From positions 1 through 17,811 of the forward strand of contig DEWC01000058.1 of assembly GCA_002363095.1 (NCBI GenBank): a stretch of DNA of 17,811 nt, given 5' to 3'. The translations under genes and the position numbers were made by a program. Below are positions 1 to 7,724 of this stretch, in pieces. Position 1 is the first letter of the stretch; each line of letters begins with the position of its first letter. This stretch comes from Ruminococcaceae bacterium UBA3220. GTDB lineage: Bacteria > Bacillota > Clostridia > Oscillospirales > Acutalibacteraceae. The notes below the pieces were generated by a model. That model ran no database searches and had not been told where the DNA came from. It saw only the letters and a program-made list of their open reading frames with translations.

Positions 1-679
1 AGGGGGCGTCGGAAAAATTCACAATTCCCTCAATTCCGTATTTTAAGAGTTTTTTAAAACTCCATTTTGTTTTTCCGCCGATGCGTTCGGCGTTTTCAAA
101 TGAAAGCCAGAAGGTTTTAAAGCCTATCCAACTGAAAACGCCTTTTGAAAAGCGGTTCTTCTCCGAAACCGACTTTACGGCTTCAAGCGGTTTTCTTGTC
201 ATCATCCTATAATCTCTTGCGCCGTCCGATATTTCGGTGTCGGAAATGCTGTTTAGTATCTTATAAAAGATTTTTGCGAAAAGGGAGCGGAAAAAGGGCT
301 CGCCCTTTCGGGAAATTCTGCGCGCCGCTACAATATCGTATTCTCCGCCGTCGAGGATTTCAGCCATTTTGGGCAAAAGCTCGGGCGGGTCCTGCAAATC
401 CGCGTCCATAACGGCGACATAGTCGCCCGCAGCGCTGCAAAGCCCGGCGTATATTGCCGACTCTTTACCAAAATTTCTTGAAAGAGATATATAGTTTACC
501 GTTTTATCGGTTTTCGCAAAATCCTTTATTATCGAAAGGGTTTCGTCGGTTGAGCCGTCGTCAACAAAGATTATTTCCCGTTCGGCGGAGATTTGCCGAA
601 AACTCTCGCATAGGCGGGTGTAAAGAACGGGCAAAGAGGAGGCTTCGTTAAAGCAGGGTATTATAACTGAAATTTTCAT
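1..679 (-). CDS. GtrB/DPM1-like GT2 polyprenyl-phosphate glycosyltransferase (3' end outside window)
   Basis: This reading frame is open from an ATG at 679 to the left edge, giving 226 codons with no stop. An ideal AAGGAGG site (687-693) lies 7 nt before the ATG. The translation begins MKISVIIPCFNEASSLPVLY, followed by the GT2 nucleotide-binding VDDGSTDET, then SLSRNFGKESAIYAGL and the metal-binding, family-typical DADLQDPPELLPKM. Later come RRISRKGEPFFRSLFAKIFY, SDGARDYRMM, NRFSKGVFSWIGFKT and GKTKWSFKKLLKYGIEGI. This series is characteristic of the GtrB/DPM1/ArnC group, which moves a sugar from a nucleotide donor onto polyprenyl phosphate at the cytoplasmic face. The two C-terminal membrane helices usual in the family would lie beyond the window. 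In this operon it probably makes a lipid-linked sugar for decoration outside the membrane. The sugar cannot be told from sequence. Family assignment is firm. Confidence 0.93.
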   Translation of the reverse strand, partial: MKISVIIPCFNEASSLPVLYTRLCESFRQISAEREIIFVDDGSTDETLSIIKDFAKTDKTVNYISLSRNFGKESAIYAGLCSAAGDYVAVMDADLQDPPELLPKMAEILDGGEYDIVAARRISRKGEPFFRSLFAKIFYKILNSISDTEISDGARDYRMMTRKPLEAVKSVSEKNRFSKGVFSWIGFKTFWLSFENAERIGGKTKWSFKKLLKYGIEGIVNFSDAP

Positions 680-686
680 AATCAGC

Positions 687-693
687 CCTCCTT
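687..693 (-). promoter_or_regulatory. Strong ribosome binding site of the GtrB-like gene
   Basis: The minus strand reads AAGGAGG, a full Shine-Dalgarno match, 7 nt before the ATG at 679. It fixes the start of a gene that is otherwise incomplete in this window. Confidence 0.85.
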
Positions 694-700
694 TTTGCTT

Positions 701-1738
701 TTATGATTTTTTAAGATTAAAGTGCGGTTTTAAGGTTTTTATGACAAAGCAAACAAACGCGCTCAAAACATAGGTTACGACAACAACCGCGCAATATCCG
801 ATGTGAGGCAAAGAAGATGTAGGGGATATATACGAGGGAAGCGAAGATATTATTATCTGATGAATGCAGTAAACATATAACGAAAGGGTTGCAAGATATT
901 CGCTAAACCTTGTCGGTTTATGTTTTATTTTAAGGCAAAGCCCGAAAAGAGCAACCGAAACGAGAACAAGGGAAACTCTTCCGTAAGAGGGAATGGCGAA
1001 GGAAAACCCGGCTTTTAAAAACACGGGGTCGGGCAAAAACGCCCATTCGAAAACGGCAAAACCCACCCCGACAACCAGCAGAAGATACAAAAAACCGCTT
1101 TTTAAAACCTCGCGGTTTTCGTAGATATAAGAAGCGCCGAAAATATAGGGCAAAAAACCGACAGGGGAATAGAAACGCAAAAATTCTGTTTTAACGGTGT
1201 CGTTCGGGATGAAATAAAGCAACGAAATAAGCAAGAGACTAAAACAAAAGCCGATGAGATTAAACAGATTTTTGTTTGCTTTGTTTTTTTCAAGAAAAAA
1301 ACTGTAAACTTCGAGAAAAACGATAAAATAAACCGAAAGTTCAAGATAGTAAAGCAAAGTGTCTCCGCCGCCGAAAACAAGAGCGTAGGTGTTTTTGAAA
1401 AGTCCGCGCCCGGCAACCCGAATGTTTCCGATTTTAAAAAAGTAATAGATAATTCTCACCAAAACAAAAACGCCTAAAAAATAAGAGGCTCTTGAAACGC
1501 ACAACCTGAAATGATTTTCGGTTCTGTCCCTTTTTTTAAGATACAAAAAGAAAGAAACGAGAAAAAAGAGAGGGACAGCCACGGAACAGATATTGATATA
1601 GAAAATATCCTTTAAATCGGGGAATTTCGGGAAAGGGAAACTCATAAATCCCGAATTTCCGAAGGGCCGAATGTGGCACGCAATTACCAGCAAAGGCAGA
1701 AATGCTTTCAAATAGGTTATTCCGCTTATTCTTTTCAT
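701..1738 (-). CDS. Membrane acyltransferase, acyltransferase-3 family
   Basis: A 345-residue, very hydrophobic protein with about ten predicted membrane segments, the usual size for an acyltransferase-3 (OafA/WecH-type) membrane core. The first helix carries the family's conserved histidine, LLVIACHIRP (His22). Near the C-terminus is YLATLSLYVYCIHQ, the typical penultimate-helix motif with a second histidine. Such enzymes transfer acetyl or other short acyl groups from cytoplasmic acyl-CoA onto surface glycans. Here it probably O-acylates the repeat unit or polymer, but neither acceptor nor acyl group is shown by the sequence. The ATG at 1738 follows the pyruvyl transferase stop by 20 nt. 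Its ribosome site (GAAGGCGG, upstream) is weaker and more distant than those of its neighbours. A shadow frame at 1102-1416 on the same strand is not a gene. Confidence 0.88.
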   Translation of the reverse strand: MKRISGITYLKAFLPLLVIACHIRPFGNSGFMSFPFPKFPDLKDIFYINICSVAVPLFFLVSFFLYLKKRDRTENHFRLCVSRASYFLGVFVLVRIIYYFFKIGNIRVAGRGLFKNTYALVFGGGDTLLYYLELSVYFIVFLEVYSFFLEKNKANKNLFNLIGFCFSLLLISLLYFIPNDTVKTEFLRFYSPVGFLPYIFGASYIYENREVLKSGFLYLLLVVGVGFAVFEWAFLPDPVFLKAGFSFAIPSYGRVSLVLVSVALFGLCLKIKHKPTRFSEYLATLSLYVYCIHQIIISSLPSYISPTSSLPHIGYCAVVVVTYVLSAFVCFVIKTLKPHFNLKKS

Positions 1739-1758
1739 ATCGTTTTCCGCCTTCTTTT

Positions 1759-2787
1759 TTATTTGAGAGCGTGTATTTTTTCGGATAAAAACGCTTTTGA
1801 AAAATCACGTTTTTCGCCGATTATTTTGTCAACCGCGGTATAATCAACGGGATTGGAAACGATTTTTTCAAAAGGATTTTCGTCCGAGCATACCCTGTTA
1901 GCAAGTCCGAATTCGTCAAGCAAAGACTCGACCTTTTGTTTGCCCTTTCCCATTGAGATAAACTGTTTTTTGTACTGAATTGACATAGCCGTTCCGTGAA
2001 AAGTGTCGGTTACTACAAAGGAGGCGTTTCGCAAATATCCCAAAAACTCTCGCGGACTTGCGGCAACCGACTTATCGCACCAGTCGTTTTTAAAGCCCAC
2101 CGAAACAAGTGGGAGATTTTGGCTTTTTGCAAAATCTTTTGTCGCCTTAATCTGTTCGTTCGAAAATCCCCAGGAGCCGTCGTAGGTGTAAACGAGGATA
2201 TAGTTTTTTCTGCTTACCGGTTTTTCAATTTTGCCCCAGTCTATCAAAAAAGAGGGGTCCAATACACGGGGAATATCGTCGCGGTTAAGCACCGTTTTAA
2301 GAAAACTCTCGGTCGCTTCATCTCTCGCCGAAACAAATGAAAGAGCCCTGATGCCCTCTAAAAGGTCGGGGCGCTCCTTAAAATCCGAAAAACCGCTTCT
2401 GCCTACGCAGGTGGCGTAACAAAACGCCTTTTCACAAGGCAGGTTAACGCCGTAGTATTCGGGCGCCGGCGTAAAGGTTTTGTTGTTTATGCTCCAAATC
2501 TCGTCGCTTCCGATTATAATAAGGTCGAAATCCCTGTCGCTCTTTTTGGCAATTTTCAAAAGGTGCCAGTCGTTGTTGTACGCCAGGCAGGATTTAAGCG
2601 AAAAAAGGTCTCTTTTAATATCTCGGTTAAACTGTTTGCGAAGGCGGTATTTTTTGTTATACAAATCATCAAGCGGAAGAAAGTAAACGTTATGTCCCAA
2701 ATCTTCAAGATGTTTTTGAAGTCCGTACGCCTGATAAAAACTGCCGAAATTATAACACTTATAGATTGTTGCCAAACCGATTTTCAT
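1759..2787 (-). CDS. Polysaccharide pyruvyl transferase family protein
   Basis: A 342-residue soluble protein of the polysaccharide pyruvyl transferase family (CsaB/WcaK/EpsI-like). It opens with MKIGLATIYKCYNFGSFYQA, the family's N-terminal nucleotide-fold strand and asparagine-glycine turn. The central FDLIIIGSDEIWSI (about 87-100) is the GSDxxW motif common in Clostridia. The late VVTDTFHGTAMS (258-269) carries the conserved (S/T)xxHG histidine. Members add a ketal-linked pyruvate from phosphoenolpyruvate to sugars, giving negative charge. Many members in EPS loci, especially those paired with FrhB-like proteins, have unproven substrates, so pyruvylation is inferred. The ATG overlaps the stop of the Fe-S protein gene by 4 nt (ATGA), implying translational coupling and perhaps joint function. 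The downstream acyltransferase begins 20 nt after its stop. Confidence 0.88.
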   Translation of the reverse strand: MKIGLATIYKCYNFGSFYQAYGLQKHLEDLGHNVYFLPLDDLYNKKYRLRKQFNRDIKRDLFSLKSCLAYNNDWHLLKIAKKSDRDFDLIIIGSDEIWSINNKTFTPAPEYYGVNLPCEKAFCYATCVGRSGFSDFKERPDLLEGIRALSFVSARDEATESFLKTVLNRDDIPRVLDPSFLIDWGKIEKPVSRKNYILVYTYDGSWGFSNEQIKATKDFAKSQNLPLVSVGFKNDWCDKSVAASPREFLGYLRNASFVVTDTFHGTAMSIQYKKQFISMGKGKQKVESLLDEFGLANRVCSDENPFEKIVSNPVDYTAVDKIIGEKRDFSKAFLSEKIHALK

Positions 2788-3971
2788 CTTTTTAACCTGT
2801 CCTTCGTTTCAACAAGTAACCACAAAAGAGGGTTTTTGCGTTTTAGGTTCTGCTTATAAACAACGCGGCGGAGCCGCTCAACAATATCTTTTTTACCTTT
2901 ATTGAGGGAAAAAACCTTTTGAATTTCTTCGGCAAGTTTTTTGTCCTTGCCGTGCTTGCCGGCGTTCTGTTTATATGCCACAAGTTTTTCTTGTGCGGTA
3001 TGTATGTCTTCGCTTTTTGTTTCTTTTAAAGAACCGTCTTCAACAAGCGGAGATAAAAGGCTTTTAAGCTCTTCATTTCGGCAAACGATAAGGGAAGCGC
3101 CTTCGGGCTTTTCTTTATATTCAGGGAGCCACGCATCCATAAAGGTAATATCGGCATTTTCGGCAAAAACATCCGAACAGTTAAGGCAACAGTCCCCTAT
3201 AAAAAGGCGCCTCCAAAAAAGAAATCCGAAATCATCGCTTCCAAAGGAAGAAAACTGTTCGCCGTCTGAAAATGAAAGCCTTACGCCGTAGTCCCAAGCT
3301 GGGCGGCCGGTGTCTTTTATCCTGAAACGGCAGGAGGTTATATCCGCCCTGTTATGTCCGCTCTTATACGCGAGGCAATCTACGAGGTGTTTGTTTGGAG
3401 TATGACCGCAGACGATGCCTATGAGAAACTTTATTTTTTTGTCCCAAACATCGCTCAAGGCTTTAAGATTTTTAAGAGCGTTTATAAAACACGGAACGCC
3501 TATTACGGCAAAAGTGCCGTCGATCGAATTCATATCTCTTAAAACCTTTTCGAGGGTTACGGGGTAATATGCCGAGCCCTGGCATTTTTTTAAATCGTCC
3601 TTAGTTTTGCAAATTGTATATGAAAAAAGCTCGTCGGAATCGTTTTGCGGTTGTACGAGAACGGCAAAATCAACCGTTTTGCTTTCAAGAAGCGCGTTTA
3701 TAAAATAGGTTGCAACGCCGCCTGAAGAACCGTTTTTTTCAAAATCGGGAGCAACACCCAGATAAACCGTTTCGTTGCGGTTGTCGGGAACGACGCCGTT
3801 GAATGAAGGACAAACGGATTTGCATTTGCCGCAGGAAACACAAATATCGGGATTTACCTTCGCACGCAACTCGCCACGGGCGTTTTCTTCTGTTGAAATA
3901 CAGTTTTTGGGGCAAACCGCACTGCAAACACCGCAGCCGGAGCAAAAGGCGTTTTCGGAAATGTTATTCAA
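2784..3971 (-). CDS. FrhB-like [4Fe-4S] protein (F420 hydrogenase/dehydrogenase beta-subunit family)
   Basis: A 395-residue protein with an N-terminal double ferredoxin domain: CSGCGVCSAVCP (Cys10, 13, 16, 20) and CVSCGKCKSVCP (Cys44, 47, 50, 54), each binding one 4Fe-4S cluster. An FrhB/FdhB-type domain follows, with NGSSGGVATYF (80-90), VIGVPCFINALKNL (157-169) and CCLNCSDVFAENADI (261-275). The FrhB family binds flavin and moves electrons between Fe-S clusters and cofactors. Homologues are widespread beside pyruvyl transferases in EPS loci of anaerobes, but their role there is not settled. Translation starts at TTG 3971, supported by CGGAGG 8 nt upstream. This gives the expected short leader before the first cysteine cluster. 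The stop overlaps the pyruvyl transferase start (ATGA). The preceding GT2 gene ends 4 nt upstream. Confidence 0.9.
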   Translation of the reverse strand: MNNISENAFCSGCGVCSAVCPKNCISTEENARGELRAKVNPDICVSCGKCKSVCPSFNGVVPDNRNETVYLGVAPDFEKNGSSGGVATYFINALLESKTVDFAVLVQPQNDSDELFSYTICKTKDDLKKCQGSAYYPVTLEKVLRDMNSIDGTFAVIGVPCFINALKNLKALSDVWDKKIKFLIGIVCGHTPNKHLVDCLAYKSGHNRADITSCRFRIKDTGRPAWDYGVRLSFSDGEQFSSFGSDDFGFLFWRRLFIGDCCLNCSDVFAENADITFMDAWLPEYKEKPEGASLIVCRNEELKSLLSPLVEDGSLKETKSEDIHTAQEKLVAYKQNAGKHGKDKKLAEEIQKVFSLNKGKKDIVERLRRVVYKQNLKRKNPLLWLLVETKDRLKR

Positions 3972-3975
3972 AACC

Positions 3976-5010
3976 CTAACCTCCGATATAGTATTTTATC
4001 CTTGCGACTATTCTCATTTTATAAAACTCATACAAAAAAAGGCGTTTATATTTTGAGGATTTTAAAAGTCTTATCTGTTTAAGATGATGCTTGTTTTCTA
4101 TCTCATCCGAATGTTCATTTATAAGTTTAATCAGGTGTTCGTCCTTTGCCAAACGACACATTTCCTTATACCGTTCGCCGGCGGAAACGCCGTTTCGGGG
4201 CCCGCTTTGAACATCGATGGTGTCAAGCAGATTCAAAAGCTCGTTTTTTCGGTTTTGTTTAATGACCTTCTCGGTAAAATCGTTATCAAAGGTCTCGGCG
4301 ATTTTTTCAATATGATTTGCGGCAAGTTTATAAAACTCGAAGCGGTCGGGCTTATAAACCGCGCAGATGCTTTTAGGTTGCCTTATGTAGTTATAAAGAG
4401 GCGCATTTATAAAAGAATATGACTTTGCGTATTTTATGAAATCGAAAAGAAAAACGGTATCCTCAACTATGTTGATATCCTTCGGAAAGGCAAGGTTGTT
4501 GTCCTTTATTATCGAGGCTTTATAAAGTTTGTTCCAGACATAGGCGCCCAAATCCGCGCAAACATTTCCGTAGGCGATATCAAACATATCGCCTTCTTTT
4601 TTTTCGATTTTGTTTTCCCTTAAAAGAGAATAATTCGGTGAAAAAACCTCTTTATAACCGCACAAAACAAGGTCGCTTTCATTTTCTTTTGCCGAATTAT
4701 AGAGTTTTTCAAACATATCGGGCTCGGCATAATCGTCCGGGTCTGCAAAACCGATATATTCGCCGGTTGCCTTTTTCAGCCCCGCGTTTCTCGCGTCGCT
4801 GACGCCACCGTTTTCTTGGTGAATTACAATTATATTAGCGTTTTGTGCGGCATACCTGTCGGCAATTTTTCCGCAGTTATCGGGGGAGCCGTCGTCAACT
4901 AATATTATTTCGATATCTTTAAGGGTTTGATTAACAAGAGAGTCAATGGCGCGGTTGATATACGGTTCAACATTATAGATGGGTACTATGACGCTGACTT
5001 TGATTTCCAT
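3976..5010 (-). CDS. GT2 (GT-A fold) glycosyltransferase
   Basis: A 344-residue family 2 glycosyltransferase. The N-terminus SVIVPIYNVEPYINRAIDSL and ILVDDGSPDNCG (37-48) form the nucleotide-sugar binding half of the GT-A fold. HQENGGVSDARNAGL (64-78) is the highly conserved middle block. FADPDDYAEPDMF (88-100) supplies the DXD-type metal site; the second position is Pro rather than the usual Ser. AYVWNKLYKASII and the acidic IVEDTVF (181-187) match the acceptor and catalytic region of EPS GT2 enzymes. It is cytoplasmic and should add one sugar to the lipid-linked repeat unit. Donor and linkage cannot be read from sequence. The ATG at 5010 has GAAGGA 8 nt upstream and lies 22 nt after the preceding GT4 gene. 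Its stop is 4 nt from the TTG of the Fe-S gene. Confidence 0.95.
   Translation of the reverse strand: MEIKVSVIVPIYNVEPYINRAIDSLVNQTLKDIEIILVDDGSPDNCGKIADRYAAQNANIIVIHQENGGVSDARNAGLKKATGEYIGFADPDDYAEPDMFEKLYNSAKENESDLVLCGYKEVFSPNYSLLRENKIEKKEGDMFDIAYGNVCADLGAYVWNKLYKASIIKDNNLAFPKDINIVEDTVFLFDFIKYAKSYSFINAPLYNYIRQPKSICAVYKPDRFEFYKLAANHIEKIAETFDNDFTEKVIKQNRKNELLNLLDTIDVQSGPRNGVSAGERYKEMCRLAKDEHLIKLINEHSDEIENKHHLKQIRLLKSSKYKRLFLYEFYKMRIVARIKYYIGG
3980..3984 (-). promoter_or_regulatory. Ribosome binding site that selects a TTG start for the FrhB-like gene
   Basis: GGAGG on the minus strand lies 8 nt before TTG 3971. No ATG lies between this site and the first ferredoxin cysteine cluster, so the site decides the start. 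Confidence 0.75.
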
Positions 5011-5032
5011 TGTTTCGTTCCTTCATTCTTTG

Positions 5033-6148
5033 TTATTCTATACCGTAAAGTTCATCCCAGATTTTAAGGTTGCTTTCATTTTCAAAATGATGTTCTTTAA
5101 GATGCGCGAGAATGGTTTCGGTGGGAATTTCGATTTTGGGCTCGGAAAGAATTTCTTTTATCCTTTGCACCCAAGGAGAATAGTCGGATATATCGAGATA
5201 ATCGACAAGCCCGAGCCCTAAATCAACCTGCTTGGTGAGGTGCTTGGAAATTATCGCGCGGCATCCTGCCGCCTGCGCTTCGACGCCGACTATGGGGAGC
5301 CCTTCATAAATTGACGGAACAAGCAGGCAATCCGATACCGCCAAAAGTTCGGGTATGTTTCTTATAAGACCCAGATAACGGATTTTTTCCTGAAGCCCCT
5401 CTTTTTTAACGGTGTTAAGGAATTTCTCGCGCAGTTCTCCCTGACCAGCAACAAGCAAAACGCAGTTTTTATTCCGTAAGCGCTTCATTATTTCTATAAG
5501 CATGGGTTGATTTTTCTGTTTTGCAAATCTTCCGATGTGAGCAAGTATTCTCACGGAGGGGTCGGACACCCCGAAGGACTCACGAAGTTCGTTTATCGGT
5601 TTTTCAATACGGAACTTTTCAAAATCGACCGAGTTGGGGATAAAAATATAGGGCTTGTTTTTGCCGAAAAGGAAATCCGCGGCAAGGTCGCTGCAAGCGA
5701 CGCGATCGGTCGCTTCTATATTGTTAAGGGCTTTGAAAAACACCGTAAAGAAGTTTCTCGGAAATTTATAATTCCTGTCATCAAAGGATTGATGGGAATG
5801 ACTGATTCTTTTTTTTACGCCCGCTTTTTTTGCGGCGCGCAGTATTATGCCGTTATGAAAAAGGTTGTGGGCGTGAACTATGTCGTAGGTGTGCTCTTTG
5901 AAAAAAGACCGCATTTGTTTATAAAACGAAAAGACCCCGTGAGAGGAAACATTGTCGATTTTATAAATATTTACGCCCAAAGACTCGGCTTCCTCTTTGT
6001 AACTGTCTTTTTCGGGAAGGTCGTAAACGGCAAAATCAATCTGCACCTTTTCGCGGTCAATATTTCGAAGCACATTCATTATGACCATCTGAACGCCGCC
6101 CGATATTTCAAGGCTGTCGAAAACTTCCAAAACTCGAACTTTATTCAT
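5033..6148 (-). CDS. GT4 (GT-B fold) glycosyltransferase, EpsF-like
   Basis: A 371-residue family 4 glycosyltransferase of the EpsF-like group found in EPS loci. The N-terminal half has VRVLEVFDSLEISGGVQMVI with its Gly-Gly loop, YDIVHAHNLFHNG (88-100) and ISHSHQSFDD (115-124). The C-terminal half has ILAHIGRFAKQKNQ (201-214), LLVAGQGELR (231-240) and the donor-binding PSIYEGLPIVGVEAQAAG, whose E282 and E290 form the E-x7-E pair. It retains configuration and uses a nucleotide sugar, acting at the inner face of the membrane on the growing lipid-linked oligosaccharide. The specific sugar is unknown. The ATG at 6148 has AGG 8 nt upstream and starts 4 nt after the Wzx stop. A long antisense frame at 5507-6196 is a shadow of this gene. 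Confidence 0.95.
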   Translation of the reverse strand: MNKVRVLEVFDSLEISGGVQMVIMNVLRNIDREKVQIDFAVYDLPEKDSYKEEAESLGVNIYKIDNVSSHGVFSFYKQMRSFFKEHTYDIVHAHNLFHNGIILRAAKKAGVKKRISHSHQSFDDRNYKFPRNFFTVFFKALNNIEATDRVACSDLAADFLFGKNKPYIFIPNSVDFEKFRIEKPINELRESFGVSDPSVRILAHIGRFAKQKNQPMLIEIMKRLRNKNCVLLVAGQGELREKFLNTVKKEGLQEKIRYLGLIRNIPELLAVSDCLLVPSIYEGLPIVGVEAQAAGCRAIISKHLTKQVDLGLGLVDYLDISDYSPWVQRIKEILSEPKIEIPTETILAHLKEHHFENESNLKIWDELYGIE

Positions 6149-6152
6149 AATA

Positions 6153-7712
6153 TTAACCTGCTTTTTTGCGAAAAACGCTTAAAAGCCTTTCTTTGATATA
6201 TTGAAAACGTCTTGATTTAAAGAACAGTGCTAAATATATAATGTTTGGCAGAACGAGAGTGATGACAAACTTTGCAAAAAGGGTCGGCCAGCCGGTAACG
6301 GGGACAAGTCCCGCGACGATATATGTTACAAATCCCGTCGCAACCAGTAAAACGGCATATCCGAGGTATTCGGCATAGAACCGGAGAACGGATTGCTTAA
6401 AGCCGTGCTTAAACAACATCCATGGGTCGTACCAGGTGTTAGTTAAAATTCGCGAGACGGCTGTCGCCAAAAGGATGCCGAACAGACTCCAATTCGCGCC
6501 GAAACGATAAAGCGCCTTTCCGAAAACGAACGAAAGGACGATATTCAAAACGGCGGTAAAAAAGGTCATATACTGCCCGTAAACGAAAAGCCCGAAAGAG
6601 TCCTTAAAAAGCCAAACATCGCTGTGTACTCCGCGCATATAAATATTTACCGAAACAATCACGACTATCGCGGCAGGCAGAACAAAACGCGCTTCGCCGA
6701 GCCATATCCAAATAACATCGTTAACCAAAACGAACAGCCCTATGGCGGCGATACTGAACAACCAGAACGACGATAGCATAAGCCCGTCGAACACCAGTCG
6801 GCTATGGGCTCTGTCCCCCTCTGCGTTAAGGTTGCCTATGCTCGGATAAAGAGAGCTGAAAAGCTGCGAAAGAACGGTAAAAATGAGGGTCGTGAACATA
6901 ACATAATTGGAATAGTATCCGGTGATTACAATTCCGCAAATGGCGCTTATAATGGTATTGTCCGTACTGTTTACCAAAATGGTGCTTACCTTTGTTATGA
7001 ACAGCGCCTTAACGTTGTTTACTATTTGCTTTATAGACTGTTTGTCTAATTTTTCTTTGCCTTTAAGCGTTTTAATGTAACGGTATTTTTTGTCGACAAA
7101 CCGCGAAACGACAATATTGTTTGCGAAAATGCAAATCGACTCTATCAAAAGATAGGCGTAGAAATTTCTCCATATCACCAGAACAACTATCTGAAGCGCC
7201 GTCCGTGCGATGTTCGAGCATTCCTTGATGGTCTGGACTATATAGTTTTTTTGGTCTGCGTTAAGCAAAGAGCCCTTATACGAATAAAAGTAGGTAATGG
7301 ATGTGTTGAAAAGGTAAAAAAGATAAATGGGAACGAGTTGTTTGCCTATTTCGCCCGGGTCTTTGACGATAAACTTTAAGAACGGGATAAGCACGGCTCC
7401 CACAACGGCAACGCTGACGCCTATTGCGAAATAGGATTTACGGTAGAGTTCCATAAGGGCGGCAATTCTCGGCTTGTTATCTTCGCGAAGCGGTTTATAA
7501 AGCGCATAACCGAGAGCCGAACCGACGCCGAGTTCCGCAAGGGATAAAACCGTAAGAATTTCGCCGAAAAGGCCGTTTACACCCAAATATTCAATCGCAA
7601 GATATCGAATAAAAATGGTGCGCCCAACAACTTTAAGTATCAGCTCAACGCCTTGACTTCCAAGACTGAACGCAACATTGATAAGGGACTTTTGAGTCCT
7701 CGACTTTTCCAT
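6153..7712 (-). CDS. Wzx-type polysaccharide flippase (MOP superfamily)
   Basis: A 519-residue polytopic membrane protein whose hydrophobic segments fit the 12-14 helices of the MOP/MVF polysaccharide exporters. The N-terminus, INVAFSLGSQGVELILKVVG then IFIRYLAIEYLGVNGLFGEI, is the recognisable first helix pair of Clostridial 'lipopolysaccharide biosynthesis protein' flippases. LAELGVGSALGYALYKPLRE follows, a typical cytoplasmic-loop region. It is expected to turn the undecaprenyl-diphosphate-linked repeat unit to the outer face for Wzy. The ATG at 7712 has an AAGGTG site about 4 nt upstream, 12 nt from the preceding stop. Its position between two glycosyltransferases is normal for Wzx/Wzy loci. 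The gene symbol is withheld because wzx names a function rather than a recognised orthologue. Confidence 0.93.
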   Translation of the reverse strand: MEKSRTQKSLINVAFSLGSQGVELILKVVGRTIFIRYLAIEYLGVNGLFGEILTVLSLAELGVGSALGYALYKPLREDNKPRIAALMELYRKSYFAIGVSVAVVGAVLIPFLKFIVKDPGEIGKQLVPIYLFYLFNTSITYFYSYKGSLLNADQKNYIVQTIKECSNIARTALQIVVLVIWRNFYAYLLIESICIFANNIVVSRFVDKKYRYIKTLKGKEKLDKQSIKQIVNNVKALFITKVSTILVNSTDNTIISAICGIVITGYYSNYVMFTTLIFTVLSQLFSSLYPSIGNLNAEGDRAHSRLVFDGLMLSSFWLFSIAAIGLFVLVNDVIWIWLGEARFVLPAAIVVIVSVNIYMRGVHSDVWLFKDSFGLFVYGQYMTFFTAVLNIVLSFVFGKALYRFGANWSLFGILLATAVSRILTNTWYDPWMLFKHGFKQSVLRFYAEYLGYAVLLVATGFVTYIVAGLVPVTGWPTLFAKFVITLVLPNIIYLALFFKSRRFQYIKERLLSVFRKKAG

Positions 7713-7724
7713 TTTACACCTTCA

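Noticed and set aside
145..651. Two plus-strand open frames near the left edge
   Set aside because: The minus strand here encodes a clear GtrB-like GT2 protein running through to position 1; the plus-strand frames are low-complexity, Arg/Lys-rich shadows.
1102..1416. A 104-codon minus-strand frame within the acyltransferase gene
   Set aside because: Out of frame with a well-supported membrane acyltransferase; its hydrophobic, Phe-rich content follows from the frame shift of a membrane-helix region.
5507..6196. A 229-codon open frame on the plus strand
   Set aside because: It lies wholly antisense to a convincing GT4 gene and the end of the Wzx gene, has no recognisable motif or ribosome site, and reflects the codon bias of the real minus-strand genes.
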